NCBI GenBank assembly: GCA_012514775.1
Contig: JAAYZQ010000049.1
Coordinates: 1 to 62,668, forward strand
Reading direction: 5' to 3'
From: Anaerolineaceae bacterium
GTDB taxonomy: Bacteria; Chloroflexota; Anaerolineae; JAAYZQ01
Length of the DNA: 62,668 nt
A program made the position numbers and the translations under genes. Below, in pieces: positions 16,555-25,387 of this stretch. The first letter of the stretch is position 1. Each line of letters opens with the position of its first letter. Below the pieces are notes generated by a model. It was not told the origin of the DNA, ran no database searches, and worked only from the letters and a program-made list of their open reading frames with translations.

Positions 16555-17610
16555 TCACCCCCTTTCACACCGACGGCGGGCCGGACTCTGGCCCGGCGCC
16601 CCGCTCGATTCTCGGACGATCAACTCGGGCTGCAGCAGCACGTGCCGCTCGGGCAGCTCCTCGCCCCGGACCACCCGCACCAGCATGGCGCAAATCTGGC
16701 GCCCGATGTCATAGATGGGCTGGCGGATGGTGGTCAGGGAGGGGTGCGAGTGTTCCGCCTGCGGGATGTCGTCAAAACCGGTGACGGCCACGTCGTGACC
16801 CACGGCCAGCCCGCGCCGCTGCGCCGCGCCGATGGCCCCCAGGGCCATGAGGTCGTTGCAGGCCACCACGGCGCTGGGCGGCTGCGGCAGATCCAGGAGC
16901 TGGTTCATGGCCTGAAACCCTCCCCGCTGCGTCAGGTCGCCAGCCACGCAATACTCGGGCGCCAGGTTCAGGCCGTGGCGCTCCAGGGTGTCCATCAGCC
17001 CTGCGCGACGATAGCGGGCAAACACCAGGTCGGAGGGGGCCGAGATGAAGGCGATTCGCTTGTGGCCCAGGCCAACCAGGTGCTCGGCCACCAACTCAAA
17101 GCCCCGATAGCTGTCCTCGTCGACGTAGCAGAAATCCACCTCCAGGTCCGACCGGCCAAAGACGACAAAGGGAAAGCTCGCGGCGGCGAGAGTCGCGATC
17201 CGCCGGTCACCGACTCGCGTGCGCACCACCAACAGGCCATCCACCAGGTGGCCGCCGACCATGCGCCGATATGCTTCATCTTCCTCCGGTGTGTCGGGGG
17301 CGCGGGTCGAAACCAGCAGATCAAGGTTGTGGCGCGCCGCTTCGTTGCCGATGCCGGCCAGCAGCTCGCTGAAGAATGGGTCGGAAAAGCGGGGGCCAAA
17401 GGTGGGGATAATAAAGCCGATGGTGTCGGTGCGCCCCTTCTGCAGGCGCCGGGCCGAGGCATCGGGTACGTACCCCATCTCGGCGGCGGCTTGTAGGACC
17501 CGCTGGCGCGTCGCCTCGGCCACGTCGTCGTACCCGGCCAGGGCACGCGACACGGTGGTGATGGACAGGCCCAGCCGGGCGGCCAGGTCTTTGAGCGTAA
17601 TGCCTGCCAT
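16555..17610 (-). CDS. LacI family transcriptional repressor
   Basis: A 351-residue regulator. An N-terminal helix-turn-helix (TLKDLAARLGLSITTVSRAL, residues 5-24) with a hinge helix is followed by a sugar-binding domain of the periplasmic-binding fold (TIGFIIPTFGPRFSDPFFSE onward). It should repress the sugar uptake and phosphorylase operon and be released by a sugar ligand. ATG 17610 is behind GGAGGAG. Two CCAAAACGTTTTGG-type operators in its own promoter show autoregulation. The C-terminal 15 residues are Arg/Pro-rich and unlike the family. Confidence 0.93.
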   Translation of the reverse strand: MAGITLKDLAARLGLSITTVSRALAGYDDVAEATRQRVLQAAAEMGYVPDASARRLQKGRTDTIGFIIPTFGPRFSDPFFSELLAGIGNEAARHNLDLLVSTRAPDTPEEDEAYRRMVGGHLVDGLLVVRTRVGDRRIATLAAASFPFVVFGRSDLEVDFCYVDEDSYRGFELVAEHLVGLGHKRIAFISAPSDLVFARYRRAGLMDTLERHGLNLAPEYCVAGDLTQRGGFQAMNQLLDLPQPPSAVVACNDLMALGAIGAAQRRGLAVGHDVAVTGFDDIPQAEHSHPSLTTIRQPIYDIGRQICAMLVRVVRGEELPERHVLLQPELIVRESSGAPGQSPARRRCERG

Positions 17611-17631
17611 CTGCTCCTCCCCGGCATCCCT

Positions 17632-17647
17632 TCCAAAACGTTTTGGA
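17632..17647. promoter_or_regulatory. LacI-type operator O1
   Basis: TCCAAAACGTTTTGGA is a perfect 16-bp palindrome with a central CG, typical of LacI/GalR operators. It sits just downstream of the lacI transcription start, where a bound repressor would block elongation. Its centre is 32 bp (three helical turns) from O2. Confidence 0.88.
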
Positions 17648-17657
17648 TGCCAACCCT

Positions 17658-17685
17658 ATTATATCCGAAACGTTTTGGATGTCAA
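17658..17685 (-). promoter_or_regulatory. Promoter of lacI and probably the whole sugar operon
   Basis: Minus strand TTGACA (17685-17680), 16-nt spacer, TATAAT (17663-17658). The spacer is almost entirely operator O2. Confidence 0.88.
17663..17680. promoter_or_regulatory. LacI-type operator O2
   Basis: ATCCGAAACGTTTTGGAT, one mismatched pair from a perfect palindrome, fills the space between the -35 and -10 boxes. A bound repressor would exclude RNA polymerase. Confidence 0.85.
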
Positions 17686-17689
17686 GAGG

Positions 17690-18002
17690 GAGAAGCAGCG
17701 GATCTGGAGATTGACAGGCGAAGCCAGGTCCATGGGCACCTCTCGCCCCTGAGGCCGAGGGGCCGCCCATCCCGGAACGTGCGTGGGCGACACTGTGAAT
17801 ACAGTCGTCTCCGTAGGGGCGCATGGCGGGCCCAGGGCAGCACCGCCGCACCGGGCGCCGCCGCGGGCTCCTGTAATCTGCAGGCCGGCGTGCGAAGGCA
17901 CGAACCGGCCCCCGACAAGCTGGCCGCCCTCCATAGGGCGCCTGCCGGGACACCGGGGCAAGCCCGGGCTGGCCGTTGCTGCCCCTCGCCCGCGGGGGCA
18001 AC
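17690..18002. other. Intergenic stretch, no gene recognised
   Basis: About 310 bp between the divergent lacI and protein-kinase promoters. There is a TTGACA at 17711-17716 without a matching -10, and several short GC-rich inverted repeats. Open frames here lack start signals and recognisable motifs. Confidence 0.5.
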
Positions 18003-18031
18003 TTGTCGCCTGGAACAAAGTCGGTTATAAT
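18003..18031 (+). promoter_or_regulatory. Promoter of the Ser/Thr kinase gene
   Basis: TTGTCG (18003-18008), 17-nt spacer, TATAAT (18026-18031). The start is expected near 18038, about 45 nt before the ATG. Confidence 0.7.
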
Positions 18032-18082
18032 AAGCGCCATCGACGCGAGGGGGCGGTCGCGAAGCAGGTCCCGGGTGAAGGC

Positions 18083-20659
18083 ATGATCGGTCAAACACTG
18101 AGCAATCGCTATAAACTGATCGGCGAGCTGGGCAACGGCGGCATGGCCTGGGTCTACCTGGCCCAGGACCAGGTGGAAGACCGGACCGTCGCGGTCAAGA
18201 TCCTCTATCCACAGCACAGCCAGGATTTTGGCTTCGTGCAGCGCTTCATTCGTGAAGCCCGCCTCTCCATGGCCTTGTCGCAGTCGGCGAGGCATCCCAA
18301 CATCGTCTGCGTGCTCGACTATGGGGCCGACCGCGACACCCACTATCTCGTCATGGAGTACGTCCCCGGGCAGGACCTGGGGAAGATCCTGCAGGAACGG
18401 GGCACGCTGCCCTGGCAGACGGCCCTGGACATCGCGCGCCAGGTGGCCCTCGCCCTGGACCACGCCCACAGCCACGAAATCGTTCATCGCGACATCAAGC
18501 CGTCCAACATCATGGTTTTGCCCGATGGCACCGCCCGCGTCCTCGACCTGGGCATCGCCCGGGCGCGAACATCTCCCGAACTGACCCTTTCCGGCTTTGT
18601 CGGGTCGCCCCACTATGCCGCGCCCGAGCAAGTGACCAGGGGGCCCCTTGACATTCGCGCCGACGTCTATTCCCTGGGCGTCGTCCTCTATCGCATGCTC
18701 AGCGGCAGCCTGCCCTTTGAGGGCGACACGCCGTGGGAGGTGGTGAACCAGCAGATCGCTTCCGAGCCCCCTCCCCTGGCCGAGCGCCGGCCCGACTTGC
18801 CGCGCTCTATCGTGCGGCTGGTGCAAAAGGCCATGGCCAAAAGGCCCAGGGATCGGTTTCAGACCCCGGCCGAGATGGTGCAGGCCCTCGAGCTGGTGTT
18901 GGCCGGCCAGGAGTTGCCCGCGGACCTGTTCCAGGATCCCGATCCGGCCTCGGAGCTGGAAGAGCTGTACCAGGAGGCCGTGGCGGCCATGGAGGCCGAG
19001 CGCTGGCAGGAGGCAGTGGACCATCTCAGCCGGGTGGTCAAGGTGGATCCCGAGTATCGCGACGTGAGCGTTCGCCTGGGCGAGGTCGGCCAGCAGATCC
19101 GCCTATCCAGCCTCTATCGCTCGGCCCAGCGCGCCCTGGAGCAGGGCCAGTGGGAGCAGGCCCTGGCCCACCTGGACAAGATCGAGGAGCTGGCCCCGGG
19201 CTACAAGAACGTGGCCGAGTTGCTGGCTGCCGCCAGGCGCAGGGAAAAGCCGCCGTCGACGGCCACCGCGCCCGCGTCCGAGTTCCCCACCCAGGTGCCC
19301 GAGACGCCCGCCAATGCCGCTGCCGGGCCGCCGTCCGCGCCCGCGACGGCCGGCCCCGCGCCCGCTGCCCGGCAGAGCCCCGGGGCCAGGCGCCGGACCC
19401 GGGTATGGGCTGCCGTTGCCATCCTCGTCGCCGGCGGGCTGCTGGCGGCACTGCTGTGGAGCAACCGCGGCACGGCCTTCCCTCCGGCGGTCACGACGGG
19501 CCCCACGGAACCGGCCACCGCCGCCGCCCAGGGCCAGGCGTCGACGCCCGAAGAGCTGACGACGGCGGGCCTGAAGGCTACGGGCACGGCTGTGGCGGCC
19601 AGCACGCTTCGCGCCGAGCCCAGCCGGCCGAGTCCGACCGCCACTCGCCGCCCCACCCGCACCGTGCCGCCCGCGGCGCCCACGGCACCCACGTCGTTGC
19701 CCGCCGGCTCTGACACGGCAGCGCCGGGCGGAAGCCCGTCGCCGGCCGAGCCCGGGACGACGCCGGTGCCCGGGTCCTCGCCTGCCCCCGCCGTCGCCAG
19801 CCCCGAGCCGTCCCTGGCCGGGCAGATCGCCTTCCCTCTCTTCGACCCGGCGCGGGGCACCTACGACATCCACCTCTGCGCAGTCGACGGCAGCAACTGT
19901 CGCCTGGTGGCCGCCGAGGCCAGCCAGCCCGATCTTTTGCCAGACGGTACTCGCCTCGTCTTTCACTCCTGGAAGCCCGACGACCAGGGGCTTGTCCTGC
20001 AGACCCTGGGCGGGCAGCGGGTATGGCGCATCAGCAGCGACCTTGAAGCCGCCCGGCCCAGCGTCGATTCCCGGGGTGAGATTTATGTCTACCATTCGCG
20101 CCAGCAATCGGACCGCGAGCCACGCCTCTACCGCACCTACGACGCCGAGACCAGGCCCCTTCGCCGCGAGGCCAGAGACGTCTTGGGACGATCACCCACC
20201 TGGACACCAGACGGGCAGATACTCTACAGTGGCTGCGTGGGCGATACCTGCGGCATCCTTCTGTCGCGGGCCGATGGCAGCCATCCCCGCCAGGTGGCCG
20301 CGGGCTCGAACGAGCTAGCTGCCGAGGCATCCCCCGATGGTCGCCAGGTGGCCTTCATGTCGCAGCGCGACGGCAACTGGGAGGTCTATGTGGGGAGCCT
20401 GAGCGGCGGTGCCGTCCAGCGCCTGACGGACAATCCGGGCAACGACGGACTCCCTGCCTGGTCACCCGACGGCCGATTCCTGGCCTTTGTCTCCGACCGG
20501 GGCGGGAGCTGGGCCGTGTGGGTCATGCGCCCCGACGGCAGCGGGCAGCGGCGCCTCTTTCCCATTGGCGGCACTCTGGATGGCCGGGTGCGCACAGCCG
20601 TGTCTCACCAGACCCACGGCTGGCTCGAGGAGCGCATTTCCTGGTCCCCGGCCCCCTGA
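18083..20659 (+). CDS. Transmembrane Ser/Thr protein kinase with TPR-like linker and TolB-type propeller
   Basis: An 858-residue receptor-like kinase. The N-terminal kinase domain (about 10-270) has the glycine loop GELGNGGMAWVY, K39 in VAVKIL, the catalytic HRDIKPSN (H135-N142), DLGIAR in place of the usual DFG, and APEQ. Residues about 290-395 look like TPR helices (AMEAERWQEAVDHLSRVVKV). A Pro/Ala linker leads to one membrane span (about 441-460). A Pro/Thr-rich stalk follows, then WD40/TolB-like blades (LLPDGTRLVFHSW, ASPDGRQVAFMSQRDGNWEV, WSPDGRFLAFVSDRGGSW) outside the cell. The propeller probably senses an external ligand or protein. ATG 18083 fits the PknB-style start MIGQTLSNRYKL; longer upstream frames were rejected. 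Confidence 0.93.
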   Translation: MIGQTLSNRYKLIGELGNGGMAWVYLAQDQVEDRTVAVKILYPQHSQDFGFVQRFIREARLSMALSQSARHPNIVCVLDYGADRDTHYLVMEYVPGQDLGKILQERGTLPWQTALDIARQVALALDHAHSHEIVHRDIKPSNIMVLPDGTARVLDLGIARARTSPELTLSGFVGSPHYAAPEQVTRGPLDIRADVYSLGVVLYRMLSGSLPFEGDTPWEVVNQQIASEPPPLAERRPDLPRSIVRLVQKAMAKRPRDRFQTPAEMVQALELVLAGQELPADLFQDPDPASELEELYQEAVAAMEAERWQEAVDHLSRVVKVDPEYRDVSVRLGEVGQQIRLSSLYRSAQRALEQGQWEQALAHLDKIEELAPGYKNVAELLAAARRREKPPSTATAPASEFPTQVPETPANAAAGPPSAPATAGPAPAARQSPGARRRTRVWAAVAILVAGGLLAALLWSNRGTAFPPAVTTGPTEPATAAAQGQASTPEELTTAGLKATGTAVAASTLRAEPSRPSPTATRRPTRTVPPAAPTAPTSLPAGSDTAAPGGSPSPAEPGTTPVPGSSPAPAVASPEPSLAGQIAFPLFDPARGTYDIHLCAVDGSNCRLVAAEASQPDLLPDGTRLVFHSWKPDDQGLVLQTLGGQRVWRISSDLEAARPSVDSRGEIYVYHSRQQSDREPRLYRTYDAETRPLRREARDVLGRSPTWTPDGQILYSGCVGDTCGILLSRADGSHPRQVAAGSNELAAEASPDGRQVAFMSQRDGNWEVYVGSLSGGAVQRLTDNPGNDGLPAWSPDGRFLAFVSDRGGSWAVWVMRPDGSGQRRLFPIGGTLDGRVRTAVSHQTHGWLEERISWSPAP

Positions 20660-20765
20660 GGCCGCAACCTCCTGGTGTTATTGGGCGGGCTATCAGCCTG
20701 CCCAACGCCGTGAGCCCTCTGCGCGACAGCCTGCCCGCCATCACTGCCCCGTCCGGCCAAGCTTT

Positions 20766-20795
20766 TTGGCCCGCCGGGCAAACCTGGGTTATAAT
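20766..20795 (+). promoter_or_regulatory. Promoter of the SppA-like gene
   Basis: TTGGCC (20766-20771), 18-nt spacer, TATAAT (20790-20795). The leader to the GTG start at 20824 is about 22 nt. Confidence 0.6.
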
Positions 20796-20823
20796 CCATG
20801 CACACCGGATGGAGCGAGGTGCC

Positions 20824-22596
20824 GTGTCTGAAAGGGTGCTGTTTTCCGATCTGATCCGCAACAGCCGCCTGGCGCTGACCAACCGCCTGCGCCTGGCACG
20901 CCGTCGCCGCCTGGGCTACGTCGTCATGCCCATGCAGGGTAGCTACCCGGAGCGCATCCCGCGGCGCGAGCGATCCTTTCCCCTCTCCCTGCTGCCCTGG
21001 CCTCCACCGCCGCCCAGCGTCCAATCCTTCACCACTTCCCTGGAGCGGCTGGCCGCCGACCCCCGGGTCGAGGGTGTGGTCCTGGTTCTGTCGGGGTTGT
21101 CCGCCGGGCCGGCGACACTGGCCAGCTTGCGCCAGGCCATCGGCCGCTTCCGAGAGTCGGGCAAAGGGACGGTGTGTTACGTCAAGGAAGGCGGCATGTG
21201 GGCCTACTACCTGGCCTCGGCCTGCGAGCGGATCTATGCCCCCGAGAGCGGCGGCCTGCAATCGGCCGGCCTGTGGTCCGAAGCCGTCTTTCTCAAGGAT
21301 ACACTGGCCCTGGCCGGCATCGAGGCCGATTTCGAGTCGGTGGGCGCCTACAAGGCCTCGCCCGACACCTTTCGCCGCTCGGACATGGATGCCCCCCACC
21401 GGGAGATGCTCGAGTCACTCCTGGACTCTATCTACGAGCACCTCCTCGAAGCCCTCGCCGCCGCCCGTGGACTCGATCGCGACGACATCCGGGCCCTCCT
21501 GGACGCGGCGCCCCTCTCGGCGGGAGATGCCCACAAGGGGGGGCTCCTGGACGGTGTCTGCTACGAAGACGAGCTGCCTGCCCTGCTGGGCAGCGCCGAT
21601 AAGCCGGCCACGCTGGTCACCTGGAAGCAAGCCCACCGGCTGCTCCTGGGCCCGCGCCGCTGGCATACCCGACGCTCCATCGGTGTCATCTCCCTGGAGG
21701 GGATCATCGCCCCGGGTCCCAGCCGCCGCCCACCCGTGCCCTTGCCGCTGCCCATCCCCTTGCCCGAGCAACAGGCGGGCGCCGACACGCTGGTCGGGCA
21801 GCTCCGCGCTGCCGCCCGGAACAAGCACCTGGCCGCCGTCGTGCTCCACGTCGATTCGCCCGGTGGGTCCGCCCTGGCCTCGGACCTGATCTGGCGGGAG
21901 GTGGTCCAGGTCCGCCAGTCCAAGCCCGTGGTCGTCTTCATGTCCAACCAGGCTGCCTCCGGCGGCTATTACGTCGCGGCGCCGGCTTCGCGCATCGTCG
22001 CCCAGCCGCTGACCCTCACTGGCTCCATCGGCATCTGGGGCGGCAAGATCGTCACCCGCGACCTCTTTGCCAAGCTGCGGGCCAACCGCGAGGTGGTCTC
22101 GCGAGGTGAGGCGGCCGGGCTCTATTCCGACACCGCACCATTTACCGACGAGCAGCGCCTTCGCATCCGGGCCCACATCCTCGAAGGTTACGAACGTTTC
22201 AAGGCCCGCGTGGGCGAGGGCCGGGGCATGGCCGCCGGCGAGGTGGAAGCCGTGGCCCAGGGCCGCGTCTGGACCGGGGCCCAGGCCCTGTCCCACGGCC
22301 TGGTGGATGCGCTGGGCGACCTGCACGAGGCGGTCCGGCAAGCCAGCGAGCTGGCCGGCCTGCCCGCCGGCCGCGCCGTGCCCCTGGTCAACCTGCCCCT
22401 ACCCAAAACGTACCAGTTGCCCGTCACGTCCCCGGGCGATGCCGCGGCCTGGCTGGCGGCGGGCCTAGAGCCGGGTGCGATGCCTCAGCCCGGCGCGGCG
22501 GCTCTGGCCGGCCTGGCGGCGCTGGCGCACCTGGTCGCGCTGCTGCGCGAGGGCCTGTTGGCCCTGGCCCCCTGGCAGATCCGGATTCGCGACTGA
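20824..22596 (+). CDS. Signal peptide peptidase SppA-like serine protease (S49, two-domain)
   Basis: A 590-residue protease of the long SppA type with two S49 domains. The general-base Lys lies in the first domain (GAYKASPDTFRRSDM) and the nucleophile Ser in the second (NQAASGGYYVAAP), the arrangement of the 67-kDa SppA class. The C-terminal domain also shows HVDSPGGSALASDLIW and GSIGIWGGK. SppA cleaves remnant signal peptides in the membrane. No clear signal peptide or membrane span is visible here, so the protein may be cytoplasmic or peripheral. GTG 20824 behind GGAGCGAGG is chosen; ATG 20809 in the same frame is possible. Confidence 0.9.
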   Translation: MSERVLFSDLIRNSRLALTNRLRLARRRRLGYVVMPMQGSYPERIPRRERSFPLSLLPWPPPPPSVQSFTTSLERLAADPRVEGVVLVLSGLSAGPATLASLRQAIGRFRESGKGTVCYVKEGGMWAYYLASACERIYAPESGGLQSAGLWSEAVFLKDTLALAGIEADFESVGAYKASPDTFRRSDMDAPHREMLESLLDSIYEHLLEALAAARGLDRDDIRALLDAAPLSAGDAHKGGLLDGVCYEDELPALLGSADKPATLVTWKQAHRLLLGPRRWHTRRSIGVISLEGIIAPGPSRRPPVPLPLPIPLPEQQAGADTLVGQLRAAARNKHLAAVVLHVDSPGGSALASDLIWREVVQVRQSKPVVVFMSNQAASGGYYVAAPASRIVAQPLTLTGSIGIWGGKIVTRDLFAKLRANREVVSRGEAAGLYSDTAPFTDEQRLRIRAHILEGYERFKARVGEGRGMAAGEVEAVAQGRVWTGAQALSHGLVDALGDLHEAVRQASELAGLPAGRAVPLVNLPLPKTYQLPVTSPGDAAAWLAAGLEPGAMPQPGAAALAGLAALAHLVALLREGLLALAPWQIRIRD

Positions 22597-22637
22597 GCTT
22601 CTCGCCGGGATATGAATCCATCGAGGGAGAGGAACCC

Positions 22638-24242
22638 ATGAAAAAGGCTTCCGTTCGTTTCGACTCGCGGCGCTCCAACGTCCTGGCCCGCCATGGCCTG
22701 GTGGCCACCAGCCAACCCCTGGCGGCCATGGCCGGCCTGCGGGTGCTCATGGATGGCGGCAACGCCGCCGACGCGGCCGTGGCCACGGCCGCCATGCTCA
22801 ACGTCGTCGAGCCCATGTCCACGGGCATTGGCGGCGATTGCTTTGCCCTGGTCTACACTGCCCGTGACGGGCAGGTGACGGCCCTCAACGGCAGCGGCCG
22901 GGCGCCGGCCTCCTTTACCCTGGCCGAGGCGCAGCGCCTGGGATTGCGCGAGATCCCCCTCACCGGCCCCCTGCCCGTTACGGTGCCCGGCACGGTCAGC
23001 GGCTGGGCAGCCCTCCTCGAACGCTTTGGCACGGTCTCCCTGGCCGATTGCCTGGCCCCGGCCATCCACGCCGCCGAGGAGGGGTTTGCGGTCAGCGAGC
23101 GCATCAGCGCCGGCTGGCAGCGCTCGACGGAAAAGCTAGCCCGCGATGAGGCCGCCACCCGGACCTACCTGCCCGCCCCGCTGCCCGGCCAGATCAACCG
23201 CCAGCCCGACCTGGCCGGCACCTTTCGCCTCATCGCCGAGGGCGGCGCCGCCGCCTTTTACCAGGGTCCCCTGGCCCAGCGGATCGCCGCCGCCGTACAG
23301 GCCAAGGGCGGCTACCTGACAGCGGACGACCTGGCGGCCCACACATCGACCTGGGACACCCCCGTCCGCACCACCTATCGCGGCGTCGAGATCCTGGAAC
23401 ACCCGCCCAACGGCCAGGGGCTGGCCGCCCTGCTGGCCCTCAACGTGGTGGAAGGCTACGACCTGGCGGGCATGGACTACCATGACCCCGCGCGCTGGCA
23501 CCTCCTCGTCGAGGCCATGCGCCTGGGAATGGTCGACGCCGGCCGCTACGTGGCCGACCCAGCCCTGGTCAATGTGCCCGTGGCAGAGCTGCTGTCGAAA
23601 GAGTACGCCGCGGGCCGCCGGGGCCTCATCCGCGGCGACCGATCGCTGCCCCTGGCCGCGCCGGGCAGCCCCGAGCACCGCGACACGGTCTATCTGACCG
23701 TCACCGACGGCCAGGGCAACGCCGTCTCCTTTATCAACAGCCTCTACTACGGTTTTGGCTCCGGCCTGGTGGTGCCCGGCACGGGCATCTGCCTCCAGAA
23801 CCGGGGGGCCTGTTTCAGCCTGGAGCCGGACCATCCCAACGCCCTGGCGGGCGGCAAGCGCCCCTACCACACCATTATCCCGGCCATGGCCCTGCGCGAG
23901 GGCCGGCTGTGGCTCAGCTTTGGCGTTATGGGCGGCTTCATGCAGCCCCAGGGCCACCTCCAGGTGGTAGTCAACATGGTGGACCACGGCCTCGATCCCC
24001 AGGCAGCCCTGGACGCGCCCCGCTTTCGCGTCGACGAGCGGGGAGGGCCGCGGGTCGCCGTCGAGACGGCCGTGCCCCTCAAGGCCCGCAAGGCCCTCGC
24101 CGCCCTGGGACACGACGTGGTCTCCGAGACCACCTTTGACCCGGGCTTTGGCGGCGGCCAGGTCATCGCCCTTGACGCCGAAACCGGCGTCCTGTGGGGC
24201 GGATCGGACCCGCGGAAGGATGGATGCGCCGTGGGCTGGTGA
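22638..24242 (+). CDS. ggt: Gamma-glutamyltransferase (Ntn hydrolase)
   Basis: A 534-residue GGT-family protein that should cleave and transfer gamma-glutamyl groups from glutathione-like peptides. The precursor self-cleaves before the Thr in HRDTVYLTVTDGQGNAVSFI. The N-terminal VATSQPLAAMAGLRVLMDGG, the GIGGDCFALVY loop and the small-subunit NRGACFSLEPDHPNALAGGK are all conserved. No signal peptide is present, unlike many GGTs, so it may act in the cytoplasm; related cephalosporin acylase-like enzymes are a possible alternative. ATG 22638 follows GAGGGAGAGG, 41 bp after sppA. Confidence 0.93.
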   Translation: MKKASVRFDSRRSNVLARHGLVATSQPLAAMAGLRVLMDGGNAADAAVATAAMLNVVEPMSTGIGGDCFALVYTARDGQVTALNGSGRAPASFTLAEAQRLGLREIPLTGPLPVTVPGTVSGWAALLERFGTVSLADCLAPAIHAAEEGFAVSERISAGWQRSTEKLARDEAATRTYLPAPLPGQINRQPDLAGTFRLIAEGGAAAFYQGPLAQRIAAAVQAKGGYLTADDLAAHTSTWDTPVRTTYRGVEILEHPPNGQGLAALLALNVVEGYDLAGMDYHDPARWHLLVEAMRLGMVDAGRYVADPALVNVPVAELLSKEYAAGRRGLIRGDRSLPLAAPGSPEHRDTVYLTVTDGQGNAVSFINSLYYGFGSGLVVPGTGICLQNRGACFSLEPDHPNALAGGKRPYHTIIPAMALREGRLWLSFGVMGGFMQPQGHLQVVVNMVDHGLDPQAALDAPRFRVDERGGPRVAVETAVPLKARKALAALGHDVVSETTFDPGFGGGQVIALDAETGVLWGGSDPRKDGCAVGW

Positions 24243-24347
24243 GACGAACCGGCGTGGATTGCGATATCCGCGCCAGGGCGGACATTGCCAAATCTCGTGA
24301 TCGGCAGGTTGTCACGGCCAAGATAAAAGAATCATAGGAGATGCAAC

Positions 24348-25328
24348 GTGGCTTTTCCAGAGATGCAGCCCTGGCAGTACCCGCCCCGGCTCTGGTCCAT
24401 CGAGGGGTATCCGGGCAGCGGCAAGAGCACCTTTGCCGCGCAGATGAAAACTCCCATCCTGGCGATCGACGCCGATCACCGCTTCCGGGAGATCCTGCCC
24501 CTCGTGGAGGGCCGGGTCTACGAGCTGAGCAAGGACCCAATCGACCACATCGACACCAATCGCATCGTCGATGCCCTGGCGGCCAACATGCCAGGTGCCA
24601 GGGTGGGCACCATCGTCGTGGACTCGTTGAGCGCCATCCTCGAGCCCCTTATCGTCAAGGCCATGATGGACAAGGGCACCGGCAAGGTCAGGAACCAGAT
24701 GGCGGCCTGGAGCCCAAAGGCGTTGGCTATGCGGCAATTGCAGGACGCAGTAACGCGCTGGGGTACCGACGTGCTATGGATCTATCACCTGCGCGACATA
24801 CGGGATGCCAACGCCAGGGAACAGACCACCACTTCGGTGACACGCACCGAGCTGGAGCGGCTGAAGCGCAGCATCAACCTGCGGCTGCGGATCGTCGAGC
24901 AGGACGGGCAGCGGGCCGTCAAGGTGGTGTGGGCCAGGCGCGGCCGGGCAGGGATGACGATTCCCGACACCGCCGGCAATTGGGCCGGCATGCCGGCCCG
25001 AATCGAGGCCGCGGTGTACGATGACCTCGACGCTGCCCGAAAACAGGCCATTCCCCCATCCCAGGGCGAAAAATCCCAGGTCGAAAAGCCCCAGGGCGAA
25101 AAGCAGCCGGCCCAGGGGCAAGGCCGGCCGGGCCAGAAGGAAGAGCCGCCGGAAGCCCGGCCAGCGCTCGACGGATCCGGCAAGGGCGCGGCCCTGCGCT
25201 ACGCCGACGGCTCGGCCGTGAGCAGCAATCCCCGCGCCATCGCCGATTATCGGGCCTACGAGGCAGCCGAGGGCAAGCCCCCGGCCAGCCTGGCCGAACT
25301 GCGGGCGTGGATCAGGCGCCAGGCGTAA
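24348..25328 (+). CDS. Phage-type RecA-like ATPase (AAA_24 / Sak4-like)
   Basis: A 326-residue protein. Walker A is EGYPGSGKSTF (residues 19-29); IDADHRF and the hydrophobic strand VGTIVVDSLSAI (Walker B) follow, and the RecA-like core ends near residue 225. The segment VTRTELERLKRSINLRLRIV is typical of phage-encoded nucleotide-binding proteins used in single-strand annealing recombination. A low-complexity linker of GEK/QGEK-type units (about 238-275) joins a small C-terminal helical domain. The start is GTG 24348, 7 nt after TAGGAGATG. No other phage genes lie beside it. Its exact role cannot be fixed from the sequence. Confidence 0.75.
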   Translation: MAFPEMQPWQYPPRLWSIEGYPGSGKSTFAAQMKTPILAIDADHRFREILPLVEGRVYELSKDPIDHIDTNRIVDALAANMPGARVGTIVVDSLSAILEPLIVKAMMDKGTGKVRNQMAAWSPKALAMRQLQDAVTRWGTDVLWIYHLRDIRDANAREQTTTSVTRTELERLKRSINLRLRIVEQDGQRAVKVVWARRGRAGMTIPDTAGNWAGMPARIEAAVYDDLDAARKQAIPPSQGEKSQVEKPQGEKQPAQGQGRPGQKEEPPEARPALDGSGKGAALRYADGSAVSSNPRAIADYRAYEAAEGKPPASLAELRAWIRRQA

Positions 25329-25387
25329 CCCGCCGGCGGAGAGGGGTGGGCAACCTACAGGCGAGAAGGCGCGTGGCGGCCGGGCGC

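Noticed and set aside
13855..17496. A 1213-residue plus-strand open frame across the permease, binding-protein and lacI genes
   Set aside because: It crosses four well-supported genes on the other strand and their hairpin, and shows no domain; stop codons are simply rare at this base composition.
17711..17740. A second promoter with TTGACA upstream of the kinase gene
   Set aside because: No -10-like hexamer occurs 15-19 nt downstream.
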